The notes below the pieces were generated by a model. That model was not told where the DNA came from and did not search any database. It saw only the letters and a program-made list of their open reading frames with translations. Shown piece after piece: positions 17,705 to 25,744 of a stretch of DNA of 64,000 nt (position 1 is the stretch's first letter; each line of letters starts with the position of its first letter). Source of the stretch: an uncultured Ruminococcus sp. (GTDB taxonomy: Bacteria; Bacillota; Clostridia; Oscillospirales; Ruminococcaceae); the NCBI GenBank assembly GCA_947627625.1, contig CANQWR010000011.1:1-64000 (forward strand), given 5' to 3'. The translations under genes and the position numbers were made by a program.

Positions 17705-20068
17705 ATGATAATGTGCAGTAATTGTAAGAAAAGACCGGCGGTAGTATTTATAACGTCGATACAGGGAAATGAGAAGAAGAACGAGGGACTTTGTCTGATA
17801 TGTGCAAAGGAGAAGAAGATACCGAATGTAAAGGAGTACATGGAGAGACTGGGCATAAGTGACGAGGAGGCGGAACAGCTCTCCGAACAGATGATGAATA
17901 TGCTTGACGGAGACGCTTTTCAGATGGGAGGTTCGGGACTTTTTCCCGATTTTCTGTCGGACGCAGTACCGGAGGAAGATGCGGAAGATTTCATGAAATT
18001 CATAGAGAAGACAGGCGTAATGCCGAGTGGAGAGTCGGCAAGACCGAAGAAGAAAGATAATCCCGAAAAGGAGAAGAGGAGTTCAATGTTCAGGAAAGAA
18101 AAGAAAGCTCAGAAGGAATTGAAATTTCTTGGAAGTTACTGTACAAATCTCTCCCGAAAGGCGGAGGAGGGACAGCTTGACAAGATAATCGGCAGGGACA
18201 AAGAGATAGCGAGAGTTATACAGATATTGTCGAGGAGGACAAAAAACAACCCGTGTCTGATAGGAGAGCCGGGAGTGGGAAAGACGGCAGTAGCGGAGGG
18301 GATAGCACAGAGGATAAGTGAGGGGAACGTGCCGTTCAATCTTGCGGACAAGAAATTATATTTGCTTGACCTGACCGCACTTGTAGCGGGAACGCAGTTC
18401 AGAGGACAGTTTGAGAGCCGTGTGAAAGGGCTTGTAGACGAAGTGAAGAGAGAGGGGAACATAATCCTTTTCATTGACGAAGTACACAACCTTGTCGGAG
18501 CGGGGGACTCTGAGGGTTCGATGAACGCAGCGAACATACTGAAACCCGCACTGTCGAGAGGAGAAGTGCAGGTAATCGGAGCAACTACATTCGGGGAGTA
18601 CAGGAAATATATAGAAAAAGATTCGGCACTTGAAAGACGTTTCCAGCCTGTTATGGTGACAGAGCCGACCATAGAGGAGACAGTCGATGTCCTGATGGGA
18701 ATAAAGAAGTATTACGAGGACTATCACAAGGTGCATATTTCCGACTATCTTGTCAGAGTGTGTGCGGTGTTGTCGGAGAGGTATATAACGGACAGATTTT
18801 TGCCCGACAAGGCTATAGACCTGCTTGACGAGGGTTGTGCGAGGGCGTGCATAAGGTCTCCCGAAATAGCAAAATACGAGAGACTAAAAAAAGAGATAGC
18901 CGTCTTGGAGGAAATGGAAAAAGAGATGGAGATGTCGACGAATGAGCCCGACTATGAAGCACTTGCGGAATTGAAGAGCAAGCTGATACACACGAGAAAT
19001 CAGGTCAAGAGACTTAAAAAGAAAGCGGAGAGCGTGCAGGTTGAGGAGAGCGACATAACGAAAGTTGTTGAACTCTGGACGGGTATACCGGCGAGCAAGA
19101 TAGCGGAGACGGAGTTTCTGAAAATTGCAAGGCTTGAAGAGAACCTTAAAAAGAGGGTACTTGGACAGGACGAAGCGGTATCGGTGTTGTCAAAGGCAAT
19201 AAAGAGGACGAGGGTACACCTCAGCAAGAGACGCAGACCTGCATCGTTTATATTTGTCGGACCGACGGGAGTGGGAAAGACGGAGCTTGTAAAATCGCTT
19301 GCGGAGGAGCTTTTTGACTCCCCCGAACCGCTGATAAGGCTTGATATGACGGAGTACATGGAGAAGCACTCCGTAGCGAGAATGATAGGTTCGCCTCCGG
19401 GATACGTGGGATATGACGAAGCGGGACAGCTGACGGAGAAAGTGAGACGCAGACCGTATTCTGTCATATTATTTGACGAGATAGAAAAGGCACACCCCGA
19501 TGTTATGAATATACTTTTGCAGATTCTGGACGAGGGAAAAGTGGACGACGCACACGGCAGGACAGTCAATTTTGAGAACACAATAATCTGCATGACATCA
19601 AATGCGGGTTCGACAGACAAGAGTGTCGGAGTTGGATTCAACAGGACTGAAAACGAGATAACGAAAGAGAAGGCAATGAAAGGGTTGAAAGAGTTTTTGA
19701 GACCCGAGTTCATAAGCCGTATAGACGAGGTAGTAGTATTCAGACAGCTTGACAAGAGCAATTTTGCGAGCATAGCGGGACTTATGCTTGACGAGATGAA
19801 AGAACCGCTTGCGGAGAAGAAAGTAGAGCTGAGTTATGACCAGACCGCACTTGATTTGATAGCGGAGAAGTCCTACGGAAAGCCGTACGGAGCGAGGGAC
19901 ATAAAGAGGGTCATAAGACAGGAGATAGAGGACAGAGTTGCGGAGATAATAATAGAGAGGGTCTCCGAGACGGACAGGATAGAGATAACAGCGAAAGACG
20001 GAGAGATAGTGGTGAACGCTGTAAAGAACGAGGAGACGGAGAGCGTAGAAGATGAAGAGAAAAAGTAA
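17705..20068 (+). CDS. clpE: Clp protease ATPase subunit ClpE
   Basis: This is a Hsp100 unfoldase of 787 residues expected to feed ClpP. The N terminus is a four-Cys zinc ribbon (Cys4, Cys7, Cys30, Cys33) in place of the Clp-N repeats, which marks ClpE rather than ClpC. Two AAA+ modules follow, with Walker A GEPGVGKTAVAEG and GPTGVGKTELVKS and Walker B ILFIDEVHNL and VILFDEIEKAH. A coiled middle domain lies around residues 400-450. A VGF tripeptide (VGVGFNRTEN) sits where ClpP-docking loops occur. The length slightly exceeds known ClpE because of an extra acidic stretch before the first module. AGGAGG precedes the start. The gene overlaps the lipoprotein gene by 17 bases. Confidence 0.9.
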   Translation: MIMCSNCKKRPAVVFITSIQGNEKKNEGLCLICAKEKKIPNVKEYMERLGISDEEAEQLSEQMMNMLDGDAFQMGGSGLFPDFLSDAVPEEDAEDFMKFIEKTGVMPSGESARPKKKDNPEKEKRSSMFRKEKKAQKELKFLGSYCTNLSRKAEEGQLDKIIGRDKEIARVIQILSRRTKNNPCLIGEPGVGKTAVAEGIAQRISEGNVPFNLADKKLYLLDLTALVAGTQFRGQFESRVKGLVDEVKREGNIILFIDEVHNLVGAGDSEGSMNAANILKPALSRGEVQVIGATTFGEYRKYIEKDSALERRFQPVMVTEPTIEETVDVLMGIKKYYEDYHKVHISDYLVRVCAVLSERYITDRFLPDKAIDLLDEGCARACIRSPEIAKYERLKKEIAVLEEMEKEMEMSTNEPDYEALAELKSKLIHTRNQVKRLKKKAESVQVEESDITKVVELWTGIPASKIAETEFLKIARLEENLKKRVLGQDEAVSVLSKAIKRTRVHLSKRRRPASFIFVGPTGVGKTELVKSLAEELFDSPEPLIRLDMTEYMEKHSVARMIGSPPGYVGYDEAGQLTEKVRRRPYSVILFDEIEKAHPDVMNILLQILDEGKVDDAHGRTVNFENTIICMTSNAGSTDKSVGVGFNRTENEITKEKAMKGLKEFLRPEFISRIDEVVVFRQLDKSNFASIAGLMLDEMKEPLAEKKVELSYDQTALDLIAEKSYGKPYGARDIKRVIRQEIEDRVAEIIIERVSETDRIEITAKDGEIVVNAVKNEETESVEDEEKK

Positions 20069-20675
20069 TATCATGAAATTCACCGCACTTGCACTTAGTC
20101 TGTTGATGGTACTTTGTTCTTGCGGGGACAAGGGAAACAGCGGCAGAACGCAGTCATCGGGGGAGAGTTCACAGGCGGTTAGTGAAGACGGCGGACCTGT
20201 AATATCACTTAGCAGCACGGAAGTTTCGGCGGGACAGATGGCGGAAGTAACGCTGTCGGTAAAAGGGGCACAGCAGAAGTGGAATATGTGCGGAATACAC
20301 ATAACATTTCCCGAGGAGCTTGAAATAGAAATGATTGACGAGGAGGAGCGTCTTGCGAAGTTTTTGAGGGGAAGTGCATCGGAGTACGCAACGGCTTCAC
20401 TTGCAATGAGCTGGACGGACGAATTGCCCGAGGAACTTGCGGGGGAGAAGTTGCACAGCGTATTTTTCACGGAGATGTTTGACGGCAACACGGGTCTTGA
20501 CGGCGACATATGTACGATATATTTGAAAGTCCCCGAGGACGCACAGAGCGGGACTGTCTATCCGCTGAGTTACTATAACACGGAGACGGATATATTCAGC
20601 AATGCGGAGCAGAACACAGCTTTTCAGGACTACGCCTTTTCGCATATGCAGGACGGCAGTATAACTGTGAAATAA
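20052..20675 (+). CDS. Small lipoprotein with a cohesin-like beta-sandwich domain
   Basis: The 207-residue protein starts with a lipoprotein signal (LALSLLMVLCSCGDK) and a Ser/Gly/Gln-rich spacer. A single domain at about residues 55-206 follows. It begins ISLSSTEVSAGQMAEVTLSV, continues WNMCGIHITFPEELEIEM, has GDICTIYLKVPEDAQSG and ends DGSITVK. The order and spacing resemble cohesin-fold modules seen in Ruminococcus secreted proteins. If it binds dockerins it could retain the GH5, GH10 or GDSL enzymes of this window at the membrane; that is inference. ATG 20052 lies inside clpE with GGAGAG upstream, so translation is probably coupled. A strong terminator follows. Confidence 0.6.
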   Translation: MKRKSNIMKFTALALSLLMVLCSCGDKGNSGRTQSSGESSQAVSEDGGPVISLSSTEVSAGQMAEVTLSVKGAQQKWNMCGIHITFPEELEIEMIDEEERLAKFLRGSASEYATASLAMSWTDELPEELAGEKLHSVFFTEMFDGNTGLDGDICTIYLKVPEDAQSGTVYPLSYYNTETDIFSNAEQNTAFQDYAFSHMQDGSITVK

Positions 20676-20706
20676 AATTAAATATTAAATAAAAATTAAA
20701 TAAACT

Positions 20707-20743
20707 AAAAAAGCAGTCCTTTTTGTGGGGGGACTGCTTTTTT
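20707..20743. terminator. Bidirectional intrinsic terminator
   Basis: AAAAAAGCAGTCC and GGACTGCTTTTTT form a 13-base-pair stem with a T run on both strands. It separates the plus-strand cohesin-like gene from the convergent minus-strand lipoprotein gene. Confidence 0.9.
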
Positions 20744-20817
20744 TGTGGTTTATATTATTTTAGAATTTTGTTTTTTGGGGGAAACGGGGGGAGTTGGTTT
20801 TGTTTAAGAATTAAACG

Positions 20818-22485
20818 TCACGGACAGATAATCTGAAAATCGGTCCAAAGGGGTTCGGACAAGTCTGACGGTGCCAGACAGAGTTTTCCGTCGCTGTCGT
20901 AGTAGGTAGGATAGCTGAAGCCGTCATTTGAGGAGATATATATGATAGAGTAGTCTTTTTCGGTTATTTCGTAGGCGGAGTAGTTGTTTGTGTCAGAATA
21001 TTCAGAGGAATTATTGACGGGGAAAGTCGCACCTGTTTCGGGGATAAGATAGTAATCGAGTGATGACAGTTGCGAGATGATAAAGTTGTCACCCAGAGGA
21101 TCTGCGTTGTAAGCAAGGTCAGAGAGGTCAAGAACGTAACGCTCCATGTATTTGAAGTCATAGACATAGAGAGTAGCGGAGTGATTTCCCATCATCTGAT
21201 TTTGAGCGACTATTGTGACTTTGTCCTTGTCGGCACTGACTAAATCGCCCCTTATATCGGTACAGAGAGTGAAGTTGTCGCTCTCAACACCTATATTTCT
21301 GTTGTCCTGTTTGAAAGTGTTGAAAATGGTCTCACCGCTGACAAATATATCATTTGAAGAATCGGTAGTAATATTTTTGAGTTCTGAAATTTCTTCTGTT
21401 ATCTTGTCATATCTCAGGACGGAGGCAGTCCGTTTATCAGAATCGGTGTCGGGGTAGGAGAATCTATAGAGAGTTATGCACCTGTCGTCATAGTCGGAGA
21501 CTTTGCACTCGCCCTCTGCGATAGGCACAAGTTCGTGGGAATCCATATCGAGCCTGCACGTTTCCGCTGAGATTTTTTTCCCGCTGAAAGGTCTGTCGTG
21601 TTCTTCTGACAGGTACTCCTCAATAGCGGTGTCGGAAGTATCAGTTTTTGAGAGATTAGCTATAAGAGTATCACCTGCAAAGTACATATAGTAAATTTTA
21701 ACTCCCGAATCGGCGTTTGAGTAGCTGTAGAGTTCCTCGCTCTCGCCTGTTGAGATATTGTAGGAGAAAATCTTGAAACAGTGGCTGTCGGTGCAGTTAA
21801 TATCATAGCTTAAAGCTAAATAGAGTACACCGTCATGGTAGCAGGAATTTGCCACCCTTGCGGGGAACTGCGAATTTTTGACCTGTTCTATAAAATCATC
21901 GGTGTATTCGGGCGAGCCGGGGACAGTATAGAGAGCCTCTTTTTGAGAGCAGGGGGAGTTGAGAGTGCCGAAATCACGCATATCAACAGAGAATTGATTT
22001 TCAGAAAAAGGCTTTTCGGATTCAGTATCTATGACAGTGGGGGTGACGACAATATCGGTGAAATCGTAGTCATAGAAAGTACCGGAGGGGGAGTTTGGCG
22101 TGTCGGAGTGTTCATGTACGGGAGCGTTTTCGGGTGAGACAGCGGGAGTAGATTTAGTGTCCTGATTTGGAGAATTTTGGTTTTGGCTTGCGGAAGTTTT
22201 CCCGCCTGTTGAAGTAGAGGAGGACTGTTTTGTTGAAGTGGTTTTTGAGTTTGAGTTTGAAGTAGAAGAGGAGGAGACGGCGGAAGTTGTTGAAGTTACG
22301 GAAGATGTAGAAGTCGTTGAGTTTTCGGTTTCACTTGTGTCTTGTGCATTTTGTGAAGTTGCGGAGTTTTCCGTCACTGTCTGGGAGTTGGAGCTTTCGG
22401 GCTTGCTGTCTTTTTTCTTGTCGGAGCAGGAAAAGGAGCTGACAGTCAGCAGAAGAGCAAGAACAGCGGATAAATATTTTTTCAT
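20818..22485 (-). CDS. Secreted lipoprotein, paralog A, Ser/Thr-rich linker and propeller-like domain
   Basis: The 555-residue protein starts MKKYLSAVLALLLTVSSFSC, a lipoprotein signal with Cys20. A Ser/Thr/Asn/Gln linker follows to about residue 130, then a beta-rich domain with recurring short strands and Asp/Gly turns that suggests a propeller. No catalytic motif is recognised. The start is ATG 22485, because an upstream in-frame GTG belongs to the ribosome site AGAGGTG. The signal peptide and 5' flank are nearly identical to those of the next gene upstream, showing a tandem duplication, while the C-terminal domains have diverged strongly. Function is unknown; extracellular sensing or binding is possible. 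Confidence 0.75.
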   Translation of the reverse strand: MKKYLSAVLALLLTVSSFSCSDKKKDSKPESSNSQTVTENSATSQNAQDTSETENSTTSTSSVTSTTSAVSSSSTSNSNSKTTSTKQSSSTSTGGKTSASQNQNSPNQDTKSTPAVSPENAPVHEHSDTPNSPSGTFYDYDFTDIVVTPTVIDTESEKPFSENQFSVDMRDFGTLNSPCSQKEALYTVPGSPEYTDDFIEQVKNSQFPARVANSCYHDGVLYLALSYDINCTDSHCFKIFSYNISTGESEELYSYSNADSGVKIYYMYFAGDTLIANLSKTDTSDTAIEEYLSEEHDRPFSGKKISAETCRLDMDSHELVPIAEGECKVSDYDDRCITLYRFSYPDTDSDKRTASVLRYDKITEEISELKNITTDSSNDIFVSGETIFNTFKQDNRNIGVESDNFTLCTDIRGDLVSADKDKVTIVAQNQMMGNHSATLYVYDFKYMERYVLDLSDLAYNADPLGDNFIISQLSSLDYYLIPETGATFPVNNSSEYSDTNNYSAYEITEKDYSIIYISSNDGFSYPTYYDSDGKLCLAPSDLSEPLWTDFQIICP

Positions 22486-22507
22486 AAGAAACACCTCTTA
22501 ATAAAAT

Positions 22508-22618
22508 TTTCAAAAAAATATAATTTTAATAAAATTATTTTTTGGGGCAAAGCCCCCTGCCCCTAATCGTTCAAAACAGGGGGTTTGGGGGGTGAAGCCC
22601 CCCAACTAACGCCCCCAA
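22508..22618. repeat. AT-rich near-palindrome plus GC hairpins between the lipoprotein paralogs
   Basis: The AT-rich element (AAAAAAATATAATTTTAATA, then AAATTATTTTTT) begins about 20 bases upstream of the ribosome site of paralog A. GGGGGC/GCCCCC-type hairpins follow, ending at the stop of paralog B. Confidence 0.88.
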
Positions 22619-22625
22619 TAAGTCG

Positions 22626-24272
22626 TCATTCTGATGTAAACCAGCAGATATATTTTTCTTTTGAGGAGTCGTTGTAGTTTTCGGAGTTTATATTTGTGAA
22701 CGTATTCATAGTGCTTGCATCGCTTATGTCGGAGTATTCAAACTTACCGCTTGCGACAATGAGGACAGCACCCGTAGTGGGGTCAATCCAGAGAATTTTG
22801 TCGTCAACGTTGTCGGTGTACATACGGTTCAGCGAGATGATACCGCCGTTTATTGTGGAGTGTATGCTGTAGCCGCTGAAAGGCATAACACAGCACTCCA
22901 TGTTGTCGAGGTTGTAGTAATAGAGGGTTTCGTTTGTGGAATAGGGGAGTTTTTCGGAAGTCACGACACAGGCGAAATTTTCACCGATATAAGTGTCGGA
23001 GACATTTTCGAGATAGACAGTGAGAGAAGTATCGCTCCAGTCAAATTCGACATAGCCCTCGTCATCGTTTCTTGTCGCACCGCCCACAGAGCCGTCACGG
23101 AACATATGTATAAACTGATAGCCTGTCCTGTCTGTTGAACCGACATCGAAAAGTTCACCTGTTGAGGGGAAGTATTGCATATAGTGTATACTGTCGTCAA
23201 GATATTCATAGACGGAGACAAAGTTACCGCCTGAGTTTAATTCATACGAAAGAAATTGATTGCCGGAGTTTAAGTCATACGAAAAAGAGTCATTGTCAAG
23301 GAGGACTGTCTCCTCACCCGACTCTCTGTCCATTTCGTAGAGAATGTCTGTACCGTTTCTTTCGAGTGACATAAGCAGTCTGCCGTCAACTATTGCAAGG
23401 TCAATGCGGATTTCCGAACGTTCGGCATATGATTCACTTGATAAATCTGATTCATAGTGTTTCAGTTCGGTGAGTTCCTGAGTATCATAGTCGTATCTGA
23501 ATATAGAGACACTGTGGAACGATGATTGGTTAAACTTGTGTTCATCGTAGCCCACGACAAAGAAAGCAGATTTTTCATCGCAGGCGAAGCCGAGAATTGT
23601 CCCCGAAAACTCCTCCCCAACGTGTTCAAGGGCTTCCTGCCTTTCATTTTCGAGACTGTCTATAAGGACTTCTGGTTCTCCCTTGCTCTGAACGCTTTCT
23701 ATCTGTTCATCATAGTATTCGTTGATATTTTCGGGGGTGTTGCAGGGAGAGGAGTAAGAGCCGAAATCGAGACTTTCGACATATTCCGTGTGAATTTCAA
23801 AGGGGGGAGCAGCGTCTTTTATAAGGTTGGGATTTACGTCTATATAGCGGAAATCATCATCGGAGAAATTTCCGGAGGGTATGGACAGGAGAGGAGCAGA
23901 CGGCTTTTTCTCGGAATTTTGGGAGTTATTGGAATTTTGTTTGTTTACGGCAGTAGTCTTTGACTTTGCGGAAGTGGTTTGGGAAGTCTTTGAAGTTCTG
24001 GAGGAGGAACTTGTCACTGCCGTTGTTGCCGTGGTGGACTTTGCGGAGGAACTTGTCACAGCGGAGGGAGTCACGGTTGCGGAAGTTGAGGACGTGGCAG
24101 AGGAGACGGTCTCGGACAAATCGGAGGAAGTATCGGAGAGGGAAGACTTCTCTGTTGAGTTAGTTTCGGTTGACGGCTGACTTTCGGACTGTATGGCTTC
24201 TTTCTTGTCGGAGCAGGAGAAGGAGCTGACAGTCAGGAGAAGAGCGAGAACAGCGGATAAATATTTTTTCAT
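22626..24272 (-). CDS. Secreted lipoprotein, paralog B, Ser/Thr-rich linker and propeller-like domain
   Basis: The 548-residue protein has the same signal peptide as paralog A (MKKYLSAVLALLLTVSSFSC) with the lipidated Cys at 20. A longer low-complexity Ser/Thr/Ala linker runs to about residue 130, with repeats such as SSSSRTSKTSQTTSAKSKTT. The remaining 400 residues share only the general plan with paralog A: short strands, Asp-rich turns and a central SGEETVL-like segment. ATG 24272 follows AGAGGTG. The pair is probably one transcription unit interrupted by a repeat. Function is not recognised. Confidence 0.75.
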   Translation of the reverse strand: MKKYLSAVLALLLTVSSFSCSDKKEAIQSESQPSTETNSTEKSSLSDTSSDLSETVSSATSSTSATVTPSAVTSSSAKSTTATTAVTSSSSRTSKTSQTTSAKSKTTAVNKQNSNNSQNSEKKPSAPLLSIPSGNFSDDDFRYIDVNPNLIKDAAPPFEIHTEYVESLDFGSYSSPCNTPENINEYYDEQIESVQSKGEPEVLIDSLENERQEALEHVGEEFSGTILGFACDEKSAFFVVGYDEHKFNQSSFHSVSIFRYDYDTQELTELKHYESDLSSESYAERSEIRIDLAIVDGRLLMSLERNGTDILYEMDRESGEETVLLDNDSFSYDLNSGNQFLSYELNSGGNFVSVYEYLDDSIHYMQYFPSTGELFDVGSTDRTGYQFIHMFRDGSVGGATRNDDEGYVEFDWSDTSLTVYLENVSDTYIGENFACVVTSEKLPYSTNETLYYYNLDNMECCVMPFSGYSIHSTINGGIISLNRMYTDNVDDKILWIDPTTGAVLIVASGKFEYSDISDASTMNTFTNINSENYNDSSKEKYICWFTSE

Positions 24273-24295
24273 AAAAAACACCTCTTGATAAAATT

Positions 24296-24445
24296 TTCAA
24301 AAAAATATAATTTTAATAAAATTATTTTTTTTGGGTTTAGGGGCGAAGCCCCCGGGGGTTGCACCCCCGAACCCCTGCCGTGAAGTCACTGGGGGCGTTG
24401 CCCCCAGACCCCCGCCAAAGGGGGAAACCCCCTTTGGAAACCCGT
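24296..24445. repeat. Repeat cluster upstream of lipoprotein paralog B
   Basis: The AT-rich near-palindrome is followed by GC hairpins including GGGGGC-GTT-GCCCCC and the CCAAAGGGGG / CCCCCTTTGGAAACCCG module. The remaining 150 bases up to the glutaredoxin-like gene are AT-rich, with no gene seen. Confidence 0.88.
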
Positions 24446-24601
24446 TTTATTCTACTGAAATTATTTTCAATATATAGTGATTTGAGAGGGCAAAAAAGAC
24501 GAAGTTCCATAAAAATAAAAATTTTTAATTTATATATTTTGAATATTATTTTTGATTTTGAAGATAATAACAGCGTAAAAAGATTTTTTGGGGGGAATTT
24601 T

Positions 24602-24847
24602 ATGGTGGAGATGTACTCGTCCGACGGGAGCATATGGTGCAGGAGAGCGAAGATGTACCTGACAAAGAGGGGGGTAAAATTCAGGAGCATAGACATAAAC
24701 GAACGCAGGAATGCGGAAAAGCTGTACAGGCTCACGGGACAGCACGGCATTCCCGTGACGCTGATAGGGACGGATATTGTCATAGGTTTTGACAGAGAGA
24801 AGCTTGACAGAGCGATTTTGTCGGCAGAAAAAAATTCTCTCTCCTGA
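24602..24847 (+). CDS. Glutaredoxin-like protein lacking the N-terminal active-site Cys
   Basis: The 81-residue protein from ATG 24602 has the thioredoxin-fold pattern of NrdH/YruB-type glutaredoxins: VEMYSS, then CRRAKMYLTKRGVKF, the cis-Pro segment HGIPVTLIG and the closing GFDREKL. The usual CPYC redox pair reads SIWC (Ser10, Cys13), so the attacking first Cys is Ser and only the second remains. Ordinary dithiol reductase chemistry is therefore unlikely. A longer upstream frame is only translated repeat. The GGGGGG before ATG serves as ribosome site. A hairpin terminator overlaps the stop codon. Confidence 0.75.
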   Translation: MVEMYSSDGSIWCRRAKMYLTKRGVKFRSIDINERRNAEKLYRLTGQHGIPVTLIGTDIVIGFDREKLDRAILSAEKNSLS

Positions 24848-24869
24848 AAAACAGGGGAGAGAATTTAAT
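24829..24869 (+). terminator. Intrinsic terminator of the glutaredoxin-like gene
   Basis: AAATTCTCTCTCCTG and CAGGGGAGAGAATTT form a long stem with a five-A loop, with A and T runs outside, so it can act on both strands. It overlaps the end of the coding region. Confidence 0.8.
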
Positions 24870-24885
24870 TAAAATTAAAATAAAA

Positions 24886-25299
24886 TCAAATAAACTCTTT
24901 TATGGCGGAACGTGCTTTTGCGACTATAGCCCTGTCGTTTTCGTACGAAAGAATCTTGACGGCATAGCATATGTCGACCCACTTTATCTCGGCAATTTCG
25001 CTCTTCTGGGGTTTGAAGTTGACATTTTTTGCCCTTGCGAGGAAGTAGACGACAACTTTCAGGGTGTCTTTTTTGGGGCAGTAGGTGACGGTCTCTCTGA
25101 ACGTGGGGTCAATAATCACATCAATAGCAGTTTCCTCCATAATTTCCCGTCTGGCGGTCTCGGTTTCGGTCTCGCCCTCCTCGATGTGACCTTTGGGGAA
25201 AGACCAGTGACCGCTGTTGACGTGTTTTATCAGTAGAATTTGTGTATTGCCGTGTGATTTGCGGTAGACTATAGCACCGCACGACTTTTCATGAAGCAT
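24886..25299 (-). CDS. NUDIX hydrolase, Ap4A-hydrolase-like
   Basis: The 137-residue protein probably hydrolyses a nucleoside diphosphate linkage, with diadenosine tetraphosphate the best guess. WSFPKGHIEEGE is followed by the NUDIX box with REIMEETAI; the usual Gly near the end of the box is Ala. MLHEKSCGAIVYR fits the asymmetric Ap4A hydrolase type. ATG 25299 is chosen because AGAGGAG lies seven bases upstream and the extra 23 residues of a longer frame come from the promoter region. A consensus promoter precedes it, and it converges with the glutaredoxin-like gene. Confidence 0.85.
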   Translation of the reverse strand: MLHEKSCGAIVYRKSHGNTQILLIKHVNSGHWSFPKGHIEEGETETETARREIMEETAIDVIIDPTFRETVTYCPKKDTLKVVVYFLARAKNVNFKPQKSEIAEIKWVDICYAVKILSYENDRAIVAKARSAIKEFI

Positions 25300-25339
25300 A
25301 AGCGAACTCCTCTCATTGATTTTAGTCAGAATCAAGATA

Positions 25340-25368
25340 ATTATATCATATAATAGATATTTTGTCAA
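25340..25368 (-). promoter_or_regulatory. Consensus sigma-A promoter of the NUDIX gene
   Basis: On the minus strand TTGACA (25363-25368) and TATAAT (25340-25345) are 17 bases apart, with an extended TG. This is a perfect match to the housekeeping consensus. Confidence 0.9.
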
Positions 25369-25429
25369 AGGTCTTTTCTTTTTTGGTTGGACTATAAGAG
25401 GGGAGGACTTTGTGTTGTTGGGGAGATAC

Positions 25430-25724
25430 TCCCCAAACTCCCGTTAGAATTATAGGGGGCAGAGGGCTTTGCACAAAAAATAATTTTCTTAAAATTATAT
25501 TTTTTTAGAGATTTAAGAATATTTATTGGAACGATTAGGGGCAGGGGGCTTTGCCCCCTGAACCCCCATTGGGGGCTCTGCCCCCAAACCCCCGTCGGGG
25601 GGAAGAATCCCCCCGAACCCCCCATGATAGTCTTCTAACGTTTAATTTTGGGGGTCAAGGGGGGTCACACCCCCCCTTGCAGGGGGTCTGGGGGACAGCG
25701 TCCCCCAGTCCAAAGCCGTAAGGC
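25430..25724. repeat. Repeat cluster upstream of spoVAD
   Basis: It is mostly in inverted orientation, with an AT-rich near-palindrome (about 25475-25510), GGGGGC hairpins, the CCCCCCATGATAGT end and GGGGGAC-AGC-GTCCCCC joined to CCAAAGCCGTAAGGCA. The cluster ends about 20 bases before the spoVAD start, leaving room only for the ribosome site. Confidence 0.9.
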
Positions 25725-25744
25725 AATATAAAGGAGGAATTATA

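Noticed and set aside
19598-20509. Minus-strand frame of 303 codons opposite clpE and the cohesin-like gene.
   Set aside because: It lies antisense to two well-supported genes and has no recognisable domain.
20818-24272. Paralogous lipoproteins considered as adhesin or solute-binding proteins.
   Set aside because: No solute-binding or adhesin motif was recognised, so only the general layout is reported.
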